A program made the position numbers and the translations under genes. Below the pieces are notes generated by a model. The model was not told where the DNA came from and did no database searches. It was given only the letters and a program-made list of their open reading frames with translations. Below are positions 33,650 to 41,815 of a stretch of DNA of 47,305 bases, piece by piece (the stretch's first letter is position 1; every line of letters begins with the position of its first letter). Origin of the DNA: CAJUPY01 sp051871275 (GTDB lineage Bacteria > Bacteroidota > Bacteroidia > Bacteroidales > Muribaculaceae); contig JBJECR010000072.1 of NCBI GenBank assembly GCA_051871275.1, positions 1 through 47,305 of the forward strand, written 5' to 3'.

Positions 33650-34861
33650 ATGGCTTTGGCTAAAACAAAATATTCGTTTTTATTGCTTTCTCTCCTTTTG
33701 TTGTCTTGCAAAGAGGACATTCCTATGGTTAATCTCGGAATAGATAGCGAATATTACGTTTCAAGAATGACTAAACTTGAACTTAATTCCGCTTTTACAG
33801 GTGAAAAATACAGATGGATTTTGCACAGGGCGGAAAATGGAGATTCTTTGCTGTCTGAGACGGGAAGACTTTTGTTTATTGCCGGCGATGAAGGAAGGTA
33901 TGATATTTCTTTTGACATAATTGACGACATTACTCCATATCACCATGATTTCACTGTGAATGTGATTCACGAGGAAGTGGAGTACAGCCCATATATTTCA
34001 GAAGTAATTGAGTACAATCCGGCACCGGGACAGTTCATAAACGAAATGCCGCAATACGAAGATGGTGACACATACAATGATATGGTGCGGAAAGCACAAG
34101 AGAGTATAAGCGGACAAAATAATATTATGATATCTCTCGGAGCCTATGGCGGCTATGTTACTTTCCGCTTTGACCATTCCGTAATCAATTCGCCTGGATA
34201 TGATTTTCTAATAACAGGCAATGCGTTTTATGAACTGAACAATCCTGAAAAGAAAGGAGGGTCTGCAGAGCCGGGTATTGTGTATGTTTCTTATGACGAA
34301 AACTGCAATGGACTGGCAGATGATGAGTGGTATGAACTTGCGGGAAGTGAATATTTCAAGCCTGAAACAAAACATGGCTATTCAATTACGTATTTCAAAC
34401 CGGAACCGGAAAAACAGCCTGTTTCCGAAGGTTTTCTGATAGATAAAACGTATATTTTGTGGACAGACAGCGAGGGCGATAGTGGCTATGTGGCAAAAAA
34501 CAGTTTCCATATTCAAGATTATTATCCGAAATGGTTGGATGCTGATGTCCTTTCTTTCAGTGGTTCGCTTCTGGCACAAAATGCAGTTGATACAAGTGGA
34601 GTAGGGCGATACTATGTGCTATATTCTTACGATTGGGGTTATGCGGATAATCACCCGAACGAGTATGAAGACCTGAATTCATTTGATATTTCTTGGGCGG
34701 TGGATAGTAAAGGGAATTATGTAAATCTTCCGGCTATAGACTTTGTGAGAGTGATGACAGGTGTTAATCAGTATTGTGGGTGGATTGGCGAAACTTCAAC
34801 TGAAATTTCAGGTGCAAGAGATTTGAATATAAAACTGCCATCAATTCCGGTAATTGAATAA
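33650..34861 (+). CDS. Lipoprotein of the B12 uptake locus (cell surface protein)
   Basis: A 403-residue lipoprotein with lipobox LLLSC. I start it at ATG 33650; the ORF extends to 33614, but those bases form the terminator hairpin. After a PKD-like N-terminal beta region (about 30-110) comes a domain with FDHSVINSPGYDFLITGNAFY, VYVSYDENCNGLADDEWYEL and a C-terminal GARDLNIKLP, seen in surface proteins encoded beside btuB/btuG in Bacteroides. Asp/Glu-rich loops (DENCNGLADDEW) look like calcium sites. It ends 12 bases before the next gene. A corrinoid role is inferred from context only. Confidence 0.8.
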   Translation: MALAKTKYSFLLLSLLLLSCKEDIPMVNLGIDSEYYVSRMTKLELNSAFTGEKYRWILHRAENGDSLLSETGRLLFIAGDEGRYDISFDIIDDITPYHHDFTVNVIHEEVEYSPYISEVIEYNPAPGQFINEMPQYEDGDTYNDMVRKAQESISGQNNIMISLGAYGGYVTFRFDHSVINSPGYDFLITGNAFYELNNPEKKGGSAEPGIVYVSYDENCNGLADDEWYELAGSEYFKPETKHGYSITYFKPEPEKQPVSEGFLIDKTYILWTDSEGDSGYVAKNSFHIQDYYPKWLDADVLSFSGSLLAQNAVDTSGVGRYYVLYSYDWGYADNHPNEYEDLNSFDISWAVDSKGNYVNLPAIDFVRVMTGVNQYCGWIGETSTEISGARDLNIKLPSIPVIE

Positions 34862-34873
34862 AAATCAAGAAAA

Positions 34874-36577
34874 ATGAAAAGAAAAATCACACAAGCGATT
34901 ATTTTTTCTGCTATTGCACTTTCTGCAACTGCGGAAAATGATTTCAGCAACGGAGTTTTTATAGTTAATGAGGATTGGTACGGACACCAAAATTCTACTA
35001 TAAACTATTTTGATTATGAAAGTGATGAACCATGGATGTATCGTGTTTTCCAAACAGTAAACAGTGGATATGAACTTGGTTGCACAAATCAGTATGGTCA
35101 AATCTACGGTGACCGTTTTTATCTTATTGCAAAGCAGGAAAAAGACCCCGGTGCAAGTATTGTGGGTGGAAGAATCACAGTAGCGGATGCAAAAACGATG
35201 AAAGTGCTTTTCCAATCGCCTGTTATAGATTCGTCCGGTGCTACTTGCGATGGCCGTGGTTACCTTGGTATAGATGAACATAAAGGTTATATATCCACAA
35301 GCAATGGTATTTGGGTGTTTGATACGGATACTTATACGGTAACAGGACAGGTTTCGGGCAGCGGAAACAGTAGCGGTTCATTGTATGAAGGACAATGCGG
35401 CTCAATGGTACGCATCAATAATCGCGTTTTTGCTGCTCACCAGTCTGCCGGTGTCCTTGTTATAAACCCGGAGACAGACAAAGTAACAGATGTTATTTCC
35501 ATGAGCATCATAAACAATGATGCCGGAGTCGGTTCTGTTGTGCTTGGCGGTGATGGCTATGTATATGTAAGCGTGTCTGCAGACATCACGGGCAGCGGTG
35601 CAACTTTGCCGTATATGCTTAAGGTGAATCCAAAGGATTTGACAGTGGAAGTGATAGATATTCCGGCAGATTTTAATGCTCCTGCAAACTCCTGGTATGC
35701 TTGGACTCCTGACGGCTTTTGCTCTTCCGCAGCAGAGAATGTTCTCTACTGGAATGGTGGTGACAATTCATGGTTTTCCGGTTCCAGAATTTTCAAATAC
35801 GACTTGGAAAGCGGAGTATTCAGCAAAATCATAGATTTGGACGAAGAAGCCGCAGAACAGGGACTCGGTTATGGACAAAGTTGGCTACTATATGGCTGCT
35901 CCATGCGTCCACACCCGGTGACGGGTGAAATTTACCTTTCTCTGTTCCATGGTTTTTCAGACCCGACATACAGGCTTCGCAGAACGGATGCCGCAGGAAA
36001 TACTCTGGGCGAATATGATATGATTTCCAACTATTGGTTCCCGTCACTGCCGGTTTTCCCGGATAATGAATACCCGGAAGTGAAAAATCTTGCAGTTCAG
36101 TACGTTAATGCAGATTCGCCCACGACTATTTCACTCAAAGATTGGGCTACAGATGCAGATAACCTTGATGCTGCAATAGTAAAGAGTGTGGCAGGCGTTT
36201 CTTCTTCAGATTTCACTGCGGAAATAGTTGATGGCGATTTGGTTGTGACACCTGTAAATGCTCCGGAAGGTAATCAATCCGTTGAAATAAAAGTTAATTC
36301 TAACGGACATATCGTAAATGCTACTATTGACATCGCATTTGAAAATTCCGGTGTTGATTTTATTGAAAATCCGCAGATTGCAGCCATTAGTGTAAACGGA
36401 AAAGAAATTAATGTTTCCGGACATAAGGACGATACTTGCCGTATATGCAGTGTAGCGGGCATGGAAGTATTCGCTGAAAAAATAGATTCCGACAGCAAAG
36501 CCTTTATTGCAGATTTGCACCCGGGAATCTATATAGTTTCCGTAGGAAAAGATAAAGTGAAAATCGTAATCAGATAA
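34874..36577 (+). CDS. Exported DUF5074-like propeller protein with C-terminal tail, B12 locus
   Basis: A 567-residue protein with a signal peptide (about 1-20, ending ATA). Residues about 25-395 correspond to the propeller region of the 971-residue protein: FIVNEDWYGHQNSTINYF against QLWLNEEWFGHNNGSINF, GGRITVADAKTMK against GGRVVIADAKTLQ, and matching AHQSAGVLVINPETD / CQQSTGLHIVDGETD. A cadherin-like beta domain (about 400-490) and a C-terminal tail (HPGIYIVSVGKDKVKIVIR) follow. This is a paralogue created by duplication within the locus. It lacks the aromatic-rich N-terminal domain. It ends the locus, with a terminator 30 bases downstream. Confidence 0.83.
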   Translation: MKRKITQAIIFSAIALSATAENDFSNGVFIVNEDWYGHQNSTINYFDYESDEPWMYRVFQTVNSGYELGCTNQYGQIYGDRFYLIAKQEKDPGASIVGGRITVADAKTMKVLFQSPVIDSSGATCDGRGYLGIDEHKGYISTSNGIWVFDTDTYTVTGQVSGSGNSSGSLYEGQCGSMVRINNRVFAAHQSAGVLVINPETDKVTDVISMSIINNDAGVGSVVLGGDGYVYVSVSADITGSGATLPYMLKVNPKDLTVEVIDIPADFNAPANSWYAWTPDGFCSSAAENVLYWNGGDNSWFSGSRIFKYDLESGVFSKIIDLDEEAAEQGLGYGQSWLLYGCSMRPHPVTGEIYLSLFHGFSDPTYRLRRTDAAGNTLGEYDMISNYWFPSLPVFPDNEYPEVKNLAVQYVNADSPTTISLKDWATDADNLDAAIVKSVAGVSSSDFTAEIVDGDLVVTPVNAPEGNQSVEIKVNSNGHIVNATIDIAFENSGVDFIENPQIAAISVNGKEINVSGHKDDTCRICSVAGMEVFAEKIDSDSKAFIADLHPGIYIVSVGKDKVKIVIR

Positions 36578-36606
36578 GAACTGATTTGATAAAAGTGTAG
36601 TTTTGT

Positions 36607-36635
36607 AAAACCGCTTCATAAAAGAGGCGGTTTTT
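36607..36635 (+). terminator. Terminator of the B12 locus
   Basis: AAAACCGCTTC (36607-36617) pairs with GAGGCGGTTTT (36624-36634), one G-T pair, 6-base loop, followed by T-rich sequence. Confidence 0.9.
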
Positions 36636-36682
36636 ATTTTAAGTGGAGGTGTATTTATTTTTTTTATTCAAGATATAATGTT

Positions 36683-36690
36683 TACCTTTG
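36683..36690 (+). promoter_or_regulatory. -7 element TACCTTTG for purT
   Basis: Exact TAnnTTTG 26 bases before ATG 36717. Because it lies inside the longer ORF that begins at 36678, it supports the downstream start. Confidence 0.6.
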
Positions 36691-36716
36691 TAGGAGTATT
36701 TATATATCTTGTTTTT

Positions 36717-37901
36717 ATGTCAAAGATTGGTTCTGTATTTACTCCCGCAGGGCGAAAAGCATTGCTCTTGGGAAGTGGTGAATTAGGTAAAGAAGTGGCT
36801 ATTGAATTGCAGCGCCTCGGAGTGGAAGTAGTGGCGTGCGACAAGTACGCAAATGCTCCGGCAATGCAGATAGCACATCGTAGTTATGTTTTTAACATGC
36901 TGGACGGTGAAGAACTACGCAAGGTTGTGGAATTTGAAAAACCGGTTCATATTATTCCGGAAATCGAGGCTATTGCCACTCCAACACTTGTGGAACTTGA
37001 AAAAGAAGGCTTTCATATTACTCCTACTGCAAATGCGGCATTTCTTACTATGAATCGCGAAGGAATACGCCGTCTTGCCGCCGAACAACTCGGTGTAAAA
37101 ACTTCTAATTACAGATTCGCTGCCACAAAAGAGGAGTTTTATTCCGCTATTGAGGAAATTGGTCTTCCCTGCGTGGTAAAGCCTATCATGAGTTCTTCCG
37201 GTCACGGTCAATCTACCATCAAAAAGGCTGAAGATATTGAAGCAGCCTGGGCTGAAGCACAGGAAGGCGGCAGGGCAGGTGCCGGTAAGGTGATAGTGGA
37301 AGGTTTTGTGAAATTTGACTACGAAATTACACTTTTAACCGTCAGAAGCGTTTCAGGAACAGTTTTCTGTGAGCCTGTAGGACATATTCAGGTTAATGGT
37401 GACTATCGCTATTCCTGGCAGCCGCAACCGATGTCTGCTCCGGCACTTGAAAAAGCACGTGAAATAGCAAAAAAAGTGACTGATGCGTTAGGTGGCTATG
37501 GCATTTTTGGAGTAGAACTGTTCGTGAAAGGTGATGAAGTAATCTTCAGCGAGGTTTCACCTCGTCCGCACGATACGGGTATGGTGACAATGATATCACA
37601 AGATATGAGTGAATTTGCACTTCATGCTCGTGCATTGTTAGGTTTGCCTGTTCCGGCAATAGAGTTTTATGGTCCGTCCGCTTCACGTGCCATAGTAGTG
37701 GAAGGAGACACAACCTGCATTGAATTTGACAAACTTGAAGAAGTGCTTTCCGAGCCGGGAGTACAGCTTCGCATTTTTGGTAAGCCGGAAGTGAAAGGAC
37801 ACCGTCGTATGGGTGTGTTGCTTGCAAAAGCCGGAAGTGTGGAGGAAGCTAAAGAGAAAGTAGAAAAAGTATATAATAAACTTAAAATCAATGTCTTATG
37901 A
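36717..37901 (+). CDS. purT: Formate-dependent phosphoribosylglycinamide formyltransferase
   Basis: A 394-residue ATP-grasp enzyme that formylates GAR with formate and ATP in purine synthesis, bypassing folate. N-terminal KALLLGSGELGKEVAIELQRLGVEVVACD, the PEIEAIAT block, CVVKPIMSSSGHGQS (ATP-binding) and EVSPRPHDTGMVT are those of PurT. I chose ATG 36717 (MSKIGSVFTP) because it gives the family length and leaves the -7 element upstream. It overlaps the SIMPL gene by 4 bases. Confidence 0.95.
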   Translation: MSKIGSVFTPAGRKALLLGSGELGKEVAIELQRLGVEVVACDKYANAPAMQIAHRSYVFNMLDGEELRKVVEFEKPVHIIPEIEAIATPTLVELEKEGFHITPTANAAFLTMNREGIRRLAAEQLGVKTSNYRFAATKEEFYSAIEEIGLPCVVKPIMSSSGHGQSTIKKAEDIEAAWAEAQEGGRAGAGKVIVEGFVKFDYEITLLTVRSVSGTVFCEPVGHIQVNGDYRYSWQPQPMSAPALEKAREIAKKVTDALGGYGIFGVELFVKGDEVIFSEVSPRPHDTGMVTMISQDMSEFALHARALLGLPVPAIEFYGPSASRAIVVEGDTTCIEFDKLEEVLSEPGVQLRIFGKPEVKGHRRMGVLLAKAGSVEEAKEKVEKVYNKLKINVL

Positions 37902-38605
37902 AATCAAATGAAAAAATCGTAGCCTCATTGCTGATAGCAGTGGGAATAGTTATTTTGGGCTTTTGCATTAAGTCCGGTATAGATGGTTTTTCTTCTCGCG
38001 ACAGGGTGGTGACAGTTCGCGGTCTTGCAGAGAAGGAAGTGAAAGCAAACAAGGTTACTTGGCCTATAGTTTGCAAAACCGTTGGTAATGATTTGAACAG
38101 TATTTACAATGATATTCAGAAAAATAAAGCCGCTATTCTTGAATATCTGAAAAAGAATGGCGTGAAAGATGATGAAATTTCCGTAAACGCTCCTCAAGTT
38201 ATTGACCTTCAGGCAGAAAGATATATATCAAACAACATTATTTACAAGTACAACGTTTCGCAAGTGATAGTGGTGGTTTCCAAAAATGTTGATGCAATTC
38301 GTGAACTCATCACTAATCAGTCTGAGCTTCTCAAGCAGGGCGTGGCTATTGCTGCAAGTGACTATGAATACAAAGTTACATACGAATTTACGGACTTAAA
38401 TTCCATTAAGCCGGAAATGATAGCGAATGCCACAAAGGCTGCACGCGAAGCCGGAAACCAGTTTGCAGAGGATTCAAACAGCAAACTCGGCAAAATAAAA
38501 ACTGCCACTCAAGGTCAATTCTCCATTGAGGATCGCGACTCAAACACTCCGTACATCAAAAATGTAAGAGTAGTTTCATACGTTGAGTTTTACCTTGAAG
38601 ACTGA
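37898..38605 (+). CDS. SIMPL (DUF541) domain protein
   Basis: A 235-residue protein with an N-terminal membrane segment (about 7-25) and a SIMPL domain facing the periplasm (VTVRGLAEKEVKANKVTWPI at the start, ARVVSYVEFYLE-like end). Members form periplasmic oligomers of unclear function, linked in some bacteria to oxidative stress. Coupled to purT by a 4-base overlap. A terminator lies 42 bases after the stop. Confidence 0.88.
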   Translation: MKSNEKIVASLLIAVGIVILGFCIKSGIDGFSSRDRVVTVRGLAEKEVKANKVTWPIVCKTVGNDLNSIYNDIQKNKAAILEYLKKNGVKDDEISVNAPQVIDLQAERYISNNIIYKYNVSQVIVVVSKNVDAIRELITNQSELLKQGVAIAASDYEYKVTYEFTDLNSIKPEMIANATKAAREAGNQFAEDSNSKLGKIKTATQGQFSIEDRDSNTPYIKNVRVVSYVEFYLED

Positions 38606-38647
38606 TAACATAATAACTGCTTTTTTATAGCAGAGAGTACATAAACA

Positions 38648-38687
38648 ATGTCGCTGAAGTTTTGCATCATAGCTTCAGCGACATTTT
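38648..38687 (+). terminator. Terminator of purT-SIMPL
   Basis: ATGTCGCTGAAG (38648-38659) and CTTCAGCGACAT (38673-38684) pair perfectly over 12 bases, followed by TTTT. Confidence 0.92.
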
Positions 38688-38768
38688 GCTTTTATGCAGA
38701 ATAAACTTATCTCAGTCATTAAGAAACTTTGTTTTTTTACACTAAAATCAAAATTTCACCCATTATCT

Positions 38769-38799
38769 TTTGAAAATCAGAAAATTATCTATAATTTTG
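38769..38799 (+). promoter_or_regulatory. Consensus promoter of a small transcription unit
   Basis: TTTG at 38769-38772, a 19-base spacer and TAATTTTG at 38792-38799 match the Bacteroidota consensus exactly. It lies between two terminators and predicts a transcript starting near 38806. Confidence 0.8.
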
Positions 38800-38812
38800 C
38801 AATTACAAAAAC

Positions 38813-38899
38813 ATGGAAAAGTTACATTTTAGTGCTGAAATTACCTTGGGAAAGTTACATAATTATGTTATTAGTAAATATAAAACTATATATCTTTAG
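38813..38899 (+). CDS. Possible 28-residue small protein or small RNA
   Basis: From ATG 38813 a 28-codon frame runs to TAG at 38897-38899 (begins MEKLHFSAEITLGKLHNYV). The predicted transcript (about 38806-38955) starts 6-8 bases before this ATG and ends in a 17-pair terminator. Two near-identical 13-base segments (38815-38827 and 38848-38860) lie exactly 33 bases apart and give an EKLH/GKLH repeat 11 residues apart in this frame. I recognise no family. The transcript may equally be a non-coding small RNA. A longer frame from 38694 would begin before the promoter and is not favoured. Confidence 0.45.
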   Translation: MEKLHFSAEITLGKLHNYVISKYKTIYL

Positions 38900-38907
38900 A
38901 GAATAAA

Positions 38908-38952
38908 AAATAAGTAGAGAGCACTTGAAAATCGGGTGCTCTCTACTTATTT
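38908..38952. terminator. Bidirectional terminator shared by murI and the small transcription unit
   Basis: Arms 38908-38924 and 38936-38952 pair perfectly over 17 bases, with A-rich left and T-rich right flanks, so it can end both the rightward small transcript and the leftward murI operon. Confidence 0.92.
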
Positions 38953-38990
38953 GTATTATCAAATTAGTTTTTTGGTTGTTGAAACTGTGG

Positions 38991-39821
38991 CTAATCAATG
39001 TTTTCCAAATCAACTTTTTCTGCGGTGATGTTTTGACCGAGGAAAAGTCCTGCTATACGGCTGAATTTTTCCGGGTCTTCCGTGGTGAGGAAACGGCGGT
39101 TGTTGCAGGCAGTGCATCGCTGTTTCATTTCCGGATGACGATGCAAGTAGTTTTCCGTGGCTTTTGCTACTATTTCGCCTTGTGAAATGATATTGATGTG
39201 TTGCGGTGTGTATTGGCGAATTTTATCCAAAAGGTGAGGATAGTGTGTGCAAGCAAGGACGATGGTGTCAATGTCCGGTGACTTTTTCAAGAGGGCATCT
39301 ATATCTTTTTTTACAAAATAGTCTGCACCGGGTTTGTCTGCTTCTCCATATTCCACGAGGGGAACCCACATAGGGCAAGCGTGGCTGAATACTTTGTAAT
39401 CCGGGAAAAGTTTTGCTATTTCAAGGTCGTATGAGTGACTGCGTATAGTGCCCGGGGTGCCGAGAATGCCTATTACGCCGGATTTTGTGAAGGATTCCAG
39501 ACATTCCGCTGTAGGGCGTATTACGCCCAGTACTCTTCTCGCAGGGTCTATGTTCGGCAAATTGTTTTGCTGAATGTTTCTGAGTGCTTTTGCGGATGCG
39601 GTGTTGCAAGCAAGAATCACTAATTGGCACCCTTGTGAAAAAAGGTATTTTACGGCTTGGAGAGTGTATTCATAGACAATGTCAAAGGAGCGTGTTCCGT
39701 ATGGAGCACGTGCATTGTCGCCTAAATAGATATAGTCGTATTCAGGCAGTCGGTTTACGATGTCTTTGAGTATTGTCAAGCCACCGTAGCCGGAATCGAA
39801 TATGCCGATAGGACCTGTCAT
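38991..39821 (-). CDS. murI: Glutamate racemase
   Basis: A 276-residue enzyme that makes D-glutamate for peptidoglycan. Both catalytic cysteines are present in LACNTASAKA and LACTHYPHL; the N-terminus has the substrate-binding GIFDSGYGGLTIL. It is the last gene of the six-gene minus-strand operon and starts 3 bases after rpiB. Confidence 0.96.
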   Translation of the reverse strand: MTGPIGIFDSGYGGLTILKDIVNRLPEYDYIYLGDNARAPYGTRSFDIVYEYTLQAVKYLFSQGCQLVILACNTASAKALRNIQQNNLPNIDPARRVLGVIRPTAECLESFTKSGVIGILGTPGTIRSHSYDLEIAKLFPDYKVFSHACPMWVPLVEYGEADKPGADYFVKKDIDALLKKSPDIDTIVLACTHYPHLLDKIRQYTPQHINIISQGEIVAKATENYLHRHPEMKQRCTACNNRRFLTTEDPEKFSRIAGLFLGQNITAEKVDLENID

Positions 39822-39824
39822 TTG

Positions 39825-40277
39825 CTATTTCTTTACCGGAATTTTTTCTATACGGCGTTCGTGGCGACCGCCTTCAAATTCCGTGTTGAGGAATGTATCT
39901 ACGATTTGGAGTGCTACTTCAGGTGCAATGAAACGAGCCGGGAGAACGAGTACGTTTGCATTGTTGTGCTGACGAGCGAGTGCTGCGAGTTCCGGAGTCC
40001 AGCAGAGTGCTGCACGTATGCCTTGATGTTTGTTAAGAGTCATATTGATGCCGTTACCGCTGCCGCACATTGCAATGCCCGGATAGTTTTTGCCGCTTTC
40101 TACGGCTTCTGCACATGGGTGGGCAAAATCTGCGTAGTCGCAACTGTCTGCAGAGTGAGTTCCGAAGTCGTCACATTCAATATCTTTTGAGAGAAGGTAG
40201 CCTTCAATTATTCCTTTGAGTTCGTATCCTGCATGGTCGCTGCAGAGTGCAGGTTTTATTCCTTTTTTGAGTATCAT
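39825..40277 (-). CDS. rpiB: Ribose-5-phosphate isomerase B
   Basis: A 150-residue RpiB/LacA-family isomerase interconverting ribose-5-phosphate and ribulose-5-phosphate. SDHAGYELK at the N-terminus, the catalytic cysteine in MCGSGNGINM and the ALCWTPELAALARQHNNANVLVLPAR stretch are diagnostic. Transcribed before murI; a 48-base gap separates it from the DUF6048-like gene. Confidence 0.95.
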   Translation of the reverse strand: MILKKGIKPALCSDHAGYELKGIIEGYLLSKDIECDDFGTHSADSCDYADFAHPCAEAVESGKNYPGIAMCGSGNGINMTLNKHQGIRAALCWTPELAALARQHNNANVLVLPARFIAPEVALQIVDTFLNTEFEGGRHERRIEKIPVKK

Positions 40278-40325
40278 ATCGTGTTTGTTTTAAGTTTTAA
40301 GAAATATATTTTTGAGTAAAATTTA

Positions 40326-41297
40326 CTATTCGTTTGTTGTATCTGTAGTGTCTTCTTTGTTTTCACCGTTTGAAGTTGGAGTTTGAGTTTGTTCTGTCGG
40401 TGTTGCCGTTTGGCTTGTGGATATTGAGGATTCGGGGTCAGTGCCTGCGGGGCGTTTGTGCTTTTTATTAGTCCAAACGGGGAGGGTGTAGTAAACGGAG
40501 AAAGAGGCTGCGATATTGCTGCCGGAAGTGCCGTAGCCGGGAATATACCAGGGTTCGCCCATGTTGGATTTAGTTTTATGGAGCTTGCTATGGTACTTAA
40601 AAGTCCACCCGAGTGAGATGTCGTTCCAAATTTTAGCTCGTATTCCGAAAGACAGTTCAAGCCAGCCTGCTGTGTAGGATTGTTCCGGGAAATCTATCGG
40701 GTCGTTTTCTCCCCAATAGCCACTGCCTGCACCCACTTCCTGCAATTGATATTTGAACGGTGAAAAGCCGTAGCGGATACCGGCAAATGCCATATAGTCC
40801 GGGTTTGACTTATACATAAAATTATAGTCCAGACCAATCTTGAAAAAAGGGCTGAGCGGAGCGTGGAATGTGTAATTGTTGTCGTCCGGCTTATAATTTG
40901 CGTTTCCAAGTCCGAATTCAAAAGTGGGGATATACCTGTTCTTAAGGTTTACCTGTGCGGAAAAGCCGATTAAGCCATACTTTTGTCCGAAAAGCCTCAT
41001 AGCGGGATTCCAAATGTCAATGCCGATAATGGCGGAATGGAGCAGGGGGTGGAATACTTCTTTTTTCTTTTTCAGAGCAACGGAATCCACGAATTCTTTA
41101 CCTGTTACAGTATCCACAAGCACTATTCTGCCCTCAGAATCACGCATTTCCACGAGGTTACTGCGATCTATAGAATCGGTTTTTACTTCGTTTATGGATT
41201 GCGTCATGGTGGCGTTTGTGGTAACGGGGGTTATCCTTCGCTGCCCGGAGGAAGTAAAAGCAAGGAGGAGTAGTATGAAAAAGATGGTATTTCTCAT
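40326..41297 (-). CDS. Exported protein of the DUF6048 type, probable outer-membrane barrel
   Basis: A 323-residue protein with a signal peptide (about 1-18). From about residue 85 it alternates beta strands with aromatic girdle residues (FSAQVNLKNRYIPTFEFGLG, YMAFAGIRYGFSPF, WLELSFGIRAKIWNDISLGW), which suggests an outer-membrane barrel. The last 45 residues are Thr/Gln/Ser-rich and disordered. It resembles Bacteroidota proteins I recall as DUF6048, usually next to a DUF6452-type gene, as here (4-base overlap). Function unknown. Confidence 0.7.
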   Translation of the reverse strand: MRNTIFFILLLLAFTSSGQRRITPVTTNATMTQSINEVKTDSIDRSNLVEMRDSEGRIVLVDTVTGKEFVDSVALKKKKEVFHPLLHSAIIGIDIWNPAMRLFGQKYGLIGFSAQVNLKNRYIPTFEFGLGNANYKPDDNNYTFHAPLSPFFKIGLDYNFMYKSNPDYMAFAGIRYGFSPFKYQLQEVGAGSGYWGENDPIDFPEQSYTAGWLELSFGIRAKIWNDISLGWTFKYHSKLHKTKSNMGEPWYIPGYGTSGSNIAASFSVYYTLPVWTNKKHKRPAGTDPESSISTSQTATPTEQTQTPTSNGENKEDTTDTTNE

Positions 41298-41815
41298 TGC
41301 AGTTCCTCCTCTACGTTTTCAGCTACGGGGTAAAAAATTCTCATCATTGCAGTGTTTGCATTTGTGACGAGTGAATCCAGGATGGATATTGAATCTATGA
41401 GGTGCTTGGTGTAGCTGAATTTTGTGATTTTATATCTGAACATTGCTCCACATTCTTCTGAAGCAAAGTAGGGCATAGATTCATACGTAAATGAGAGTGT
41501 GTCTGCAAAATCCGCAGGGCAACCGCTCCAGCGGTATGCAATGAAGAAAGATGCTTCGCTGCTTGTGGAACGCAGAGGCAGTGAAACACTGTTTGCCTTT
41601 TCACCAACTTTAATTATCAGAGAATCGTTTGGAGCATTTATTCCACCTATTGCGACAGAGTCTATTATGATATTTTTTTCTTCGCCTGTGCTGTAAAATT
41701 CTGCAATTGGGATGCTGGAGCGGTTTTCCATGCACCCGGTGGTGTTGCAAGATACGGCAGTGAATATCAAGCAAATGGTGAATAAGACAAGTATGTGAGA
41801 AAGTTTTATTCGCAT
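41294..41815 (-). CDS. DUF6452-type lipoprotein
   Basis: A 173-residue protein with a lipoprotein signal (lipobox TAVSC, cysteine about 23). The mature part is beta-rich and contains NRSSIPIAEFYS and a YRW(S)GCPADFADTL segment; it resembles the small Bacteroidota family recalled as DUF6452. It overlaps the glycosyltransferase gene by 10 bases and the barrel gene by 4, so the pair likely acts together in the outer membrane. Function unknown. Confidence 0.7.
   Translation of the reverse strand: MRIKLSHILVLFTICLIFTAVSCNTTGCMENRSSIPIAEFYSTGEEKNIIIDSVAIGGINAPNDSLIIKVGEKANSVSLPLRSTSSEASFFIAYRWSGCPADFADTLSFTYESMPYFASEECGAMFRYKITKFSYTKHLIDSISILDSLVTNANTAMMRIFYPVAENVEEELQ

Noticed and set aside
38694..38906. 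A 70-codon frame starting before the small-unit promoter
   Set aside because: Its first 40 codons lie upstream of the predicted transcription start at about 38806, so it cannot be translated from that transcript; the 28-codon frame from 38813 is in another frame and fits better.
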